Positions 7,745 through 14,646 of a DNA stretch of 42,748 nt are shown piece by piece. A model generated the notes under the pieces. The model was not told the DNA's origin, did no database searches, and was given only the letters and a program-made list of their open reading frames with translations. Each line of letters starts with the position of its first letter. Within the stretch, counting starts at the first letter, position 1. Position numbers and translations under genes: made by a program. Origin of the DNA: Eubacterium ramulus ATCC 29099 (GTDB taxonomy: Bacteria > Bacillota > Clostridia > Lachnospirales > Lachnospiraceae); NCBI RefSeq assembly GCF_000469345.1, contig NZ_KI271080.1, forward strand, positions 1 through 42,748. The letters run 5' to 3'.

Positions 7745-10705
7745 CTAATCCTGCAAATTGTTTTGCAAGGTAGTAATCAATTCCTCTATCACGATAGGCT
7801 TGGATAAAAATCCATCCATACCGCATTCCAGTGCCTTCTTTCTGTCTTCGTCAAAAGCATTGGCAGTCATTGCAAGGATGGTAATTCCTGCCAGTGCCGG
7901 ATGATCCAGGGCACGAATCTGCTTCGTGGCCTCATATCCGTTCATTACCGGCATCTGCACATCCATAAGCACCAGATCATAGTCTCCCGGCGATGAATTT
8001 TTCATTTTCTCCACTGCTACGGCTCCATTTTCTGCGGTATCCACCAGAAAGCCATATTCATTCAGTATTTCCACTGCAATTTCCCTGTTCAGTTCATTAT
8101 CTTCCACAAGCAATATACACCGATCTTTGAAATTTGAACCTGCTGCCGGAAGAATCGAATCCTCTGTCTCGGCCTGCTTCTGACCAATCGCAGCCAGCAG
8201 CGTCTCTCTGATATCTGACATAAACAAAGGTTTTGCACAGAATGCAGTTACCCCTGCTGCCCTGGCTTCCACTTCAATATCTGACCAGTCATAAGCAGTC
8301 AGGATAATGATCGGCGTATCATCACCAAGACTGCGGATCTGCCGGGTGACTTCAATACCATTCATATCCGGCAGACGCCAGTCGATGATATACGCATGGA
8401 ATGCATCACCTAATTCCATAGACTGCCGTGCACGGAGAACCGCTTCCTTACCGGAAAGGGTCCATTCCGAACGCATGCCAACCTTTACGAGCATTTTTGT
8501 TACACTGTCACAGGTATTAAAATCGTCGTCTACAACCAATGCCTTAAGACCTTCCAGCTCTGCGATCTTCTCGGTACGATGATGCTCAGGCTGGATCCGG
8601 AATGGCAGGCGGACAATAAATTCCGTTCCTTTTCCCTGTTCTGTCTGAACCTCAATGGTTCCGCCCATCATATCCACAATGTTCTTGGTGATGGCCATGC
8701 CAAGCCCTGTACCCTGGGTTCTGCTGACTGTGGAAGTCCGCTCCCGTTCAAAAGGAGAAAAAATCTTCTGTACAAATTCCGGACTCATACCGATTCCATT
8801 ATCCTTTACCCGGATTTCGTATAGTTCACTTCCTTTTGCTATCCCCGGGAACTGTTTCAGCCGGACAGAAACGGTTCCACCTGCAGGCGTAAACTTAACC
8901 GCATTAGACAAAAGATTCAGCAGCACCTGGTTCAGCCGCGTTTTATCACAATAGACATCTTCATTTGTCACATCCATGGCATCCATATAAAGCTCCAGCT
9001 GCTTTGCATGGATCTGTCCACTGATGATCGTCTTCAGATCATGAAGCACATCCGACAGACTGACCTCTGTTTCTTCCAGCTGGATCTTTCCACTCTCAAT
9101 CCGGCTCATATCCAGTATATCATTGATCAGCGAGAGCAGATGATTACTGGATGAAAGGATCTTGCCCAGATAATCCCTGACCTTTTTTCTGTCCTCAATG
9201 CTGCTTGCAGCCAGCGTCGCAAAACCGATAATCGCATTCATTGGTGTCCGGATATCATGAGACATGTTGGAAAGGAATGTACTCTTTGCCCGGTTTGCAT
9301 TTTCCGCAGCACGGACAGCCTCGGAAAGTGCCTGGTTCATTTTTTTATCAGAAGTACGATCCGACATAACAAGGATATATTTCTTTTTTCCATTTACCAC
9401 ACTGCCTATGGCGACAATATGAAACCAGCGGTGTTCCCCTGTTTTCTGATGCAGAGATTCAAAATCCCATTCTTTCTGTTCCTGATCCCGGATTTCTTCC
9501 AGATAATTCTTCTTTGAAGCTTCTGTCTCTTTCGGATAAAGTTTTCCCAGAACACAAATATCTTCACGGATCTGTTCTACGGTAATTCCCAATAGTTTTT
9601 CCGCATTAGGGCTGACATAATCTACCTGATATGTCTGTGCATCCAACATCAGAAAAACATCATCTACATTCATTGACAGCTTTTGAAACAACTCATCCCT
9701 GTACAGGATCTCCGTATCCTTTTTCTTAAGCCTGCTCCTGTTTTTTTGAATCATAAGGCCGATAAAAAAGGAGGCAATACAGAGCACGACCACAACCACA
9801 AGAATCAGCGTACTAAGCTGCAAACTGTTCATGCCGGCATTGACGATATCCTCATTTACAAGTCCCAGAAATATCCAGTCCTGAACATCCGATTTTTCAT
9901 AAACCAGATAATAGTTCTTTCCATCCAGATTCACCAGCATCGCATCTGCCTGTCCCGCTTTAAAGTTCTCCGAAAGCGCAAGGGCCTCTTTTTCAGTCAT
10001 ATCCGAATGCTCGCTCAGAACACCAAAGAAATTGTACACATTTCCCCACGACCCGGAAGAATGATCGACCACAACACGGCCATCCGGATGAACAACAAAA
10101 CTCTGGGCATTTCCGTTGAACGCAGAAATGTCCAGTACCTTTACGATATCAGCGTTTTCATAAGCAATGGCAATCGCATCATATTCAAATCCCTGATAAC
10201 TTCCATGAGCATTTGGAGTGGCAAAAACAAGCAGCTGGGATTTTCCGGGAACTGCTGCATTCGTTATGACATCATTTCCCTTCCGGATCTCCTCTTCCAT
10301 ATTTTCCTGTAATCCAAGGTACCCTGTTTCACCGGTTACTGTCTTATAGTCCCCGTCAGCTGACAAAAAATAGAACTCCAAAAAGCCGGCATCTTCCTGC
10401 GCTTTCTCTATATAATCACGGATTTCATTTTCACCGGCAGTATGCTGAAGATTCTCGCCCCACATATGAAGATACGTCAGATTCTTATTTGTCAGTTCCC
10501 GCAACATATTATCCGACTGGTGAAAAACCTCTGTCAGATGAGAAACACTTTCCTCATAGACCGTTTCTGAAACAAACTTAAAATATTGGGAAACCGTCAC
10601 GGCGATTCCGATAAAGAGAACCGCAAAAACAGCTATCCTTAACGGCTTTTTCCTGACACGTTTTTTTCTTTTTATATTATAATTTTTACTGTTCATTTTT
10701 CTCAT
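7745..10705 (-). CDS. Hybrid histidine kinase: Cache, PAS, HisKA, HATPase, two receivers
   Basis: Large membrane kinase of 986 aa. Order: basic N-terminus, TM1 (about 22-41), extracytoplasmic Cache-like domain (about 45-290), TM2 (about 297-320), PAS domain (about 335-450, ending in a WFHIVAIG... PAC-like stretch), HisKA with His483 in SNMSHDIRTPMN, HATPase (GTGLGMA), receiver 1 (VVDDDFN, acceptor Asp in IIDWRLPDMNG, Lys in CAKPLF) and receiver 2 (LVEDNELN, LMDVQMPVMNG, LSKPIV). Both receivers keep their key residues. The start ATG overlaps the stop of the upstream lipoprotein gene (ATGA), so the two are translationally coupled; an internal ATG at 10696 is a possible alternative. With two receivers and no Hpt it may act as a phosphate sink or hub. 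The coupled SBP/5'-nucleotidase-type lipoprotein is its probable ligand receptor. Confidence 0.92.
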   Translation of the reverse strand: MRKMNSKNYNIKRKKRVRKKPLRIAVFAVLFIGIAVTVSQYFKFVSETVYEESVSHLTEVFHQSDNMLRELTNKNLTYLHMWGENLQHTAGENEIRDYIEKAQEDAGFLEFYFLSADGDYKTVTGETGYLGLQENMEEEIRKGNDVITNAAVPGKSQLLVFATPNAHGSYQGFEYDAIAIAYENADIVKVLDISAFNGNAQSFVVHPDGRVVVDHSSGSWGNVYNFFGVLSEHSDMTEKEALALSENFKAGQADAMLVNLDGKNYYLVYEKSDVQDWIFLGLVNEDIVNAGMNSLQLSTLILVVVVVLCIASFFIGLMIQKNRSRLKKKDTEILYRDELFQKLSMNVDDVFLMLDAQTYQVDYVSPNAEKLLGITVEQIREDICVLGKLYPKETEASKKNYLEEIRDQEQKEWDFESLHQKTGEHRWFHIVAIGSVVNGKKKYILVMSDRTSDKKMNQALSEAVRAAENANRAKSTFLSNMSHDIRTPMNAIIGFATLAASSIEDRKKVRDYLGKILSSSNHLLSLINDILDMSRIESGKIQLEETEVSLSDVLHDLKTIISGQIHAKQLELYMDAMDVTNEDVYCDKTRLNQVLLNLLSNAVKFTPAGGTVSVRLKQFPGIAKGSELYEIRVKDNGIGMSPEFVQKIFSPFERERTSTVSRTQGTGLGMAITKNIVDMMGGTIEVQTEQGKGTEFIVRLPFRIQPEHHRTEKIAELEGLKALVVDDDFNTCDSVTKMLVKVGMRSEWTLSGKEAVLRARQSMELGDAFHAYIIDWRLPDMNGIEVTRQIRSLGDDTPIIILTAYDWSDIEVEARAAGVTAFCAKPLFMSDIRETLLAAIGQKQAETEDSILPAAGSNFKDRCILLVEDNELNREIAVEILNEYGFLVDTAENGAVAVEKMKNSSPGDYDLVLMDVQMPVMNGYEATKQIRALDHPALAGITILAMTANAFDEDRKKALECGMDGFLSKPIVIEELITTLQNNLQD

Positions 10706-12552
10706 CTCACATTAATGTAATCTTCCGGCTCTGCCAGAATGGCATTGCCATCTGAAACATATGCTGTCCAGGTGTCTTTCACAGAGGTTTCCCCTCCAGC
10801 AAATACCATATTTTGATCCGCCGGATACGCTTCCATGTGTTGCGGAGTTGCAAGGCAGGTTACCGTGAATGTATCATTGTCCTGCACTTTTTTCCCATCC
10901 TTTGTTACTTTGCGCACTGTATAACCATCCTCCGTTTCCATGAGTTCCACAGAAATCCCACTGAACACAGGCAGAGAACCCCGGTTAAACGGAAGAAAGC
11001 CGCCCGGATAGCCTTCTACAAAATTTCTGACTGTTTCTTTCAGTTCAGCCCCACTCATCTTGCAGCTGTAAGCAGAAAGACCATTTGGCATGATCATGTC
11101 GCCTGCCATTTTTTCTGTATAGCCGGCTTTCAGCACATTTCCCGTAAAACTGTTTCCGGTTGCGATCAGCACATCCGTCCCGTAAATGCCACGCAACGTG
11201 TTTGCCATAACCGAATATGCCTCATTTCCTCCGCTGCTATGAAAGCGGTTGGAATAAGACTTCTCTGAATTCAATACTACTTTCTCAGAAGTTGCTTTTT
11301 CATCCAGAAGCTGCGTGTCAAATGACTGGTAGGCCTGCCCTGCATCGTATTCTCCGGAAATCATCTTAGATACTACATCCTTGGAAACAGAGAAAAAATC
11401 ATTTGATGCAATCCGGATATACATATGGTTCTCTTCAATCACAGGTTTCACATCTTTCAGATATTCCGTAAGATGGATATCGACATCCTGACTGTAGCTT
11501 AACAGATCCTGTCCATCACTGATGATCCGGTTCTGTGCATCCTCAGAAAGCATGGTACTCAGTACCTTCATTGCTTTCTTCCGGCGTGTTTCATCCTGTG
11601 TCAGGTCACGATTTAAAGCCACCTGGAAATACGGTGTCGTCATCAGCCATTTTTCGCCATTCTCCTGAAAAAATGGAAGAAATGTAGTTTTAATGCCCTG
11701 ATCCTGAAACATTTTTACACCGGCAGAGGTGCCAAAGTACATGGCAAGCTTACCACTTTGATACAATTCAACAATATCATCGTAATTCATCTCCAGATCA
11801 TCCCGGCTCAATCCTGTATCCCGGATAAACCGCTCCATACGTTCAAAAGCCTCCGGCCAGACAGTACTGTCCAGACCTTCACGCGTTGTATTACCCGGAT
11901 CACTGTAGGAAGTACGCCACTTGCGTCCGTCTACGGAAGACAGCTCAGATGCGGATAAGCCCTGCAAAGTCTCCATACAGGTATAATCATAAAAATAGTC
12001 TGCCGTAAACCCACGGATTCCTGCTTTGTCAAATGCCTGGCAGGCAGAAACGAAGCTTTCATAATCGGTCGGAAGCGGAATATCATACGCTTCAAACAGA
12101 TCCTTGTTCACGACAAATCCATGAGCATCCGCGCACACCGGAAGCCAGTTTACGCTTCCATCTTCATTCATAAAATTGTTCAGGTATGTACTATAGACCG
12201 CACCGGCCACATTGGTTGTGGAAAGATCCATCAGACTGTCTTTGAGCGGACTTGCATCATGCAGTGAAAAACGACAGCAGGTTATAATATCCGGCAATCC
12301 ACCATTTTCCTCAAGAAACCTGTAAAAATCCAGATCATTATTGCCTACTACAAATTCAATATTGATATCTGGAAGCTGTTCCTGGATGTATGGTGCATAT
12401 GCTTCATACAGGTTTGTGCTCCATAAATACACGGTAATTGTTTCCGCGTCTTCTTTTTCTGCACGCTTTCCGCCACAGCCTGCCAGAAGTGACAGAACTG
12501 TCGCCATCACTAGAAATACCGCAAGCAACTTATTCCATTTTTTCTTTTTCAT
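10702..12552 (-). CDS. Solute-binding lipoprotein fused to a 5'-nucleotidase C-terminal domain
   Basis: Predicted lipoprotein of about 616 aa with lipobox LSLLAGC (Cys26). Residues of roughly 38-430 resemble an SBP_bac_1 sugar-binding protein (TITVYLWSTNLYEAYAPYIQ, WLPVCADAHGFVVNKDLFEAY, GKLAMYFGTSAG). Residues of roughly 440-590 resemble the 5'-nucleotidase C-terminal domain (MANTLRGIYGTDVLIATGNS, SCKMSGAELKETVRNF, LPVFSGISVELM, DNDTFTVTC). The catalytic metallophosphatase half of UshA-type enzymes is absent, so hydrolysis is not expected; binding of a nucleotide or sugar ligand is more likely. The frame opens at a GTG at 12591, but ATG 12552 with AGGGAGAG upstream matches the signal peptide start. 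No ABC permease is nearby. The overlap with the next kinase suggests a receptor role. Confidence 0.88.
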   Translation of the reverse strand: MKKKKWNKLLAVFLVMATVLSLLAGCGGKRAEKEDAETITVYLWSTNLYEAYAPYIQEQLPDINIEFVVGNNDLDFYRFLEENGGLPDIITCCRFSLHDASPLKDSLMDLSTTNVAGAVYSTYLNNFMNEDGSVNWLPVCADAHGFVVNKDLFEAYDIPLPTDYESFVSACQAFDKAGIRGFTADYFYDYTCMETLQGLSASELSSVDGRKWRTSYSDPGNTTREGLDSTVWPEAFERMERFIRDTGLSRDDLEMNYDDIVELYQSGKLAMYFGTSAGVKMFQDQGIKTTFLPFFQENGEKWLMTTPYFQVALNRDLTQDETRRKKAMKVLSTMLSEDAQNRIISDGQDLLSYSQDVDIHLTEYLKDVKPVIEENHMYIRIASNDFFSVSKDVVSKMISGEYDAGQAYQSFDTQLLDEKATSEKVVLNSEKSYSNRFHSSGGNEAYSVMANTLRGIYGTDVLIATGNSFTGNVLKAGYTEKMAGDMIMPNGLSAYSCKMSGAELKETVRNFVEGYPGGFLPFNRGSLPVFSGISVELMETEDGYTVRKVTKDGKKVQDNDTFTVTCLATPQHMEAYPADQNMVFAGGETSVKDTWTAYVSDGNAILAEPEDYINVR

Positions 12553-12596
12553 TACAACTCTCCCTACTTGTTTTCCACTCTTTGTTATCACGGACT

Positions 12597-14093
12597 TTAT
12601 ATCGTATCAAAATATCCGATAATCCCTATATATTCGTCTTTCTTTAACGGAGACCACAATGTGTGCAGTTTCAGCTTATACATCTGCCTCTTATTTTCCA
12701 CCTTCGCTTTTATCTGCACCGAAAGTTCTTTATTTTGTACAGATGTCTGATGTAGCAGAACCTGAATCTGCTGACTATCTTCTTCACTTACTCCGAATTC
12801 TCTGAACAGATCAAACTTTGAAGCATTTCTCTGACATAAGATCTGCTGTTTTTCATTCAGTATCATTAATTGACCTGACAATGCATTGTAATCAATCGAA
12901 TTCATTCCACTGTTTGTTTTAAAGAAATCAATCTTTTCCTGCAGAATTTTAATAACACTCTGTGAATAGTTTCGATTCGGTAAGGATTTATCACTGAGTA
13001 TTTCATTCGAAAGACTCTGTACTTCATGATAATATTTATTATCATTCATCTCGGTACTAAGCATTTTTGAAAATGGAAGGCTCAGTTCTCTCAAACATTT
13101 CAGCAGAATCGGATTAAACTGTCCGCATTGTCCATCCAGGATCATGTTCATTGCCGTATCATGATCAAATGCTTTCTTATAACATCTTTCACTGGTAAGC
13201 GCATCATATACATCGACAATCGATACCACCTGTGCAGAGATTGGTATTTCTTCGCCTTTCAGTCCATCCGGATAACCGCCTCCATCCCATCTTTCATGAT
13301 GCCATCTGCAGATTTCCCACGCAGTATGTACCAGCGGATGATTTTGAGGGAAGCGCATATCCCGAATGATAGATGCTCCCAGTTCACTATGCGTTTTCAT
13401 GATCTTAAATTCTTCATCAGACAGTTTTCCCGGTTTGTTCAATATTTCTTCCGGAATACGGATCTTACCGATGTCATGAAGAGAAGATGCCGTTGTGATC
13501 AAAGCAATGTCTGCCTCTGTCAGATGATAGGTATCCGATATTTTTATCAGTTTTCTCAGCATCAATTCTGTTGCTGTCCGGATATGCAGAATATGTTCGC
13601 TGCTCTCACTGTTACGGGATCCCAGTACATTACTCAGAATCCGGATCATAATATTATTATTTTCTGCTTTTTCGTAAACCTGATCAACAACTACATTGAT
13701 CAGACGTTTTTGGTTTACATAAAGATCCAATGTATTTTGCACTCTTTTTTTTACAATAACAGTGTCAAACGGCCGTGTAATATAATCTGTAATTCCCATT
13801 TCATATGCTTTGCGCATCATAGTAACAGATTCTTCCGAAGAGATCATAATTACAGGTGTTTCATTGATACATTGACTTTTGTTCATCATTTCCAGAACTT
13901 CAAAACCATCCATCTGTGGCATATGGATATCCAAAAGCATCAGATCGATTCCCAGATTATCTCCTACCAGCTGAATGGCCTGATTTCCGTTTTCCGCTTC
14001 CAGATAATGATACGTTTCTCCGAGAATCTCCTTTAATATATCCCTGTTAAATTTCGAATCATCTACAATAAGTATTGTCTGCTTTTCATTCAT
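12597..14093 (-). CDS. Response regulator with HD-GYP domain (predicted c-di-GMP phosphodiesterase)
   Basis: Cytoplasmic protein of 498 aa. It has an N-terminal receiver (about 5-125: ILIVDDSKFN, acceptor Asp55 in LLDIHMPQMDG) and an HD-GYP domain (about 150-340: HD in SSLHDIGKI at 206-207, HHERWDGGGYPDGL at 265-278, DVYDALTSERCYKKAF). The C-terminal portion of about 150 residues is partly PAS-like in its last 90. HD-GYP enzymes hydrolyse c-di-GMP, and the metal-binding residues look complete. Odd point: the receiver Lys that normally precedes Pro-Phe is Arg here (TRPFD, residue 107). The gene is the first in the operon and sits behind a c-di-GMP riboswitch, so its expression and its substrate appear linked. 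It is the only stand-alone output domain seen for the three hybrid kinases downstream. Confidence 0.93.
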   Translation of the reverse strand: MNEKQTILIVDDSKFNRDILKEILGETYHYLEAENGNQAIQLVGDNLGIDLMLLDIHMPQMDGFEVLEMMNKSQCINETPVIMISSEESVTMMRKAYEMGITDYITRPFDTVIVKKRVQNTLDLYVNQKRLINVVVDQVYEKAENNNIMIRILSNVLGSRNSESSEHILHIRTATELMLRKLIKISDTYHLTEADIALITTASSLHDIGKIRIPEEILNKPGKLSDEEFKIMKTHSELGASIIRDMRFPQNHPLVHTAWEICRWHHERWDGGGYPDGLKGEEIPISAQVVSIVDVYDALTSERCYKKAFDHDTAMNMILDGQCGQFNPILLKCLRELSLPFSKMLSTEMNDNKYYHEVQSLSNEILSDKSLPNRNYSQSVIKILQEKIDFFKTNSGMNSIDYNALSGQLMILNEKQQILCQRNASKFDLFREFGVSEEDSQQIQVLLHQTSVQNKELSVQIKAKVENKRQMYKLKLHTLWSPLKKDEYIGIIGYFDTI

Positions 14094-14148
14094 ATTCTTC
14101 TTATCTCAAGTTCCTTTTCTTCTTTTCAGTAAAACGCGTGGTATAACG

Positions 14149-14187
14149 CAAAAGAAGTCCCATGTAAATAAAAATTTACAGGAACTT
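14149..14187 (-). terminator. Intrinsic terminator in the riboswitch expression platform
   Basis: Minus strand: AAGTTCC T GTAAAT, a TTTT loop, then ATTTAC and GGGACTT form a stem of about 14 bp with one bulge and one G-U pair, followed by CTTTTG. It lies between the aptamer and the HD-GYP start codon, as expected for a transcription-attenuating riboswitch. A competing GGAACTT that could pair with the left arm lies at 14108-14114. Confidence 0.7.
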
Positions 14188-14224
14188 TTTCCATAATACC
14201 AACTTAACACTTACCTTTTATCTT

Positions 14225-14325
14225 TATCGAGGTATGATGCAACCGGCTAGCATGATCAGATTTCTATCTGACTTTAGCTCCTTCTGGCTTTGCGTCCCGG
14301 TTTTTCAACCGGTTTGCTATTCAAG
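14225..14325 (-). ncRNA. Cyclic-di-GMP-I (GEMM-I) riboswitch aptamer
   Basis: On the minus strand the core reads GCAAACC (14317-14311), a CCGGTT/AACCGG stem capped by a GAAA tetraloop (14312-14297), then GGGACGCAAAGCC (14298-14286), CTAAAG, a TCAGAT/ATCTGA stem, and the closing TAGCCGGTTGC. These are the hallmark blocks of the GEMM-I aptamer in the right order, including the tetraloop and its receptor region. It lies about 130 bases upstream of the HD-GYP gene on the same strand, followed by a terminator, so it most likely controls transcription of the whole sensory operon in response to c-di-GMP. Whether ligand turns expression on or off is not decided by inspection. Confidence 0.92.
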
Positions 14326-14346
14326 TCGAACGTTTGTGAGACTTGG
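14322..14346. repeat. Repeat hairpin, copy 1 (upstream of the riboswitch)
   Basis: Plus strand: CAAGTC-GA-AC, a short loop, then GT-GA-GACTTG. The 6-bp outer stem and 2-bp inner stem flank a symmetrical GA/GA internal loop. The same block, differing only in the loop bases, occurs at 42721-42748. In this copy it abuts the 5' edge of the c-di-GMP aptamer. Confidence 0.75.
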
Positions 14347-14349
14347 TGC

Positions 14350-14396
14350 GTGATTCCGGTCAGAGTAAGCTGACTAACTCTTCTCAGAATCACGGC
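14350..14396. repeat. Inverted repeat beside the repeat hairpin
   Basis: GTGATTC (14351-14357) pairs with GAATCAC (14386-14392), and an inner AGAGT pairs with ACTCT across symmetrical internal loops. It forms a second leader hairpin upstream of the riboswitch if transcription starts further upstream, or is part of the same mobile or structured repeat. Function unknown. Confidence 0.55.
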
Positions 14397-14400
14397 ACAT

Positions 14401-14552
14401 CGTACACTCTCGCATATAAATCATCTACATTACATATTTCCTATTGAACAATGCTTTTTTTAAGTATATCACGCAGGCTTCCTCATGTCCACAAGAAAGT
14501 GCTTTTGTTTGACAGGAACTTCTCGTAATTCATCGTACTTTCCTGTCAAACG
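14401..14552. other. Intergenic stretch upstream of the riboswitch leader
   Basis: No gene is visible here. The stretch is AT-rich near 14410-14470, where the operon promoter should lie on the minus strand, but no convincing -35/-10 pair was found. At 14507-14518 and 14540-14551 there is a 12-bp inverted repeat (GTTTGACAGGAA / TTCCTGTCAAAC) with a 21-base loop, next to the terminator of the surface-protein gene. Confidence 0.5.
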
Positions 14553-14586
14553 AAAAAGCAGTCAATCAACTGAAAGACTGCTTTAA
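14553..14586 (-). terminator. Terminator of the surface-protein gene
   Basis: Stem AAAGCAGTC / GACTGCTTT with a 12-base loop, followed on the minus strand by a T run. It lies about 60 bp after the stop codon of the large surface protein. Confidence 0.8.
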
Positions 14587-14646
14587 ATCGTTTCTTTTGC
14601 TATTCTGTTTTTCTCATCATCGGTTATATGGAACACGCCAGAAGCA

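Noticed and set aside
6791-12552. The two binding lipoproteins as parts of ABC importers
   Set aside because: No permease or ATPase gene is adjacent, and both genes overlap kinase genes instead; a receptor role is more likely.
14322-14346. CAAGTCGAACG resembles the start of bacterial 16S rRNA
   Set aside because: Only about 11 bases agree; the mirrored GTGAGACTTG arm and all flanking sequence are not 16S rRNA, so it is a coincidence within a hairpin.
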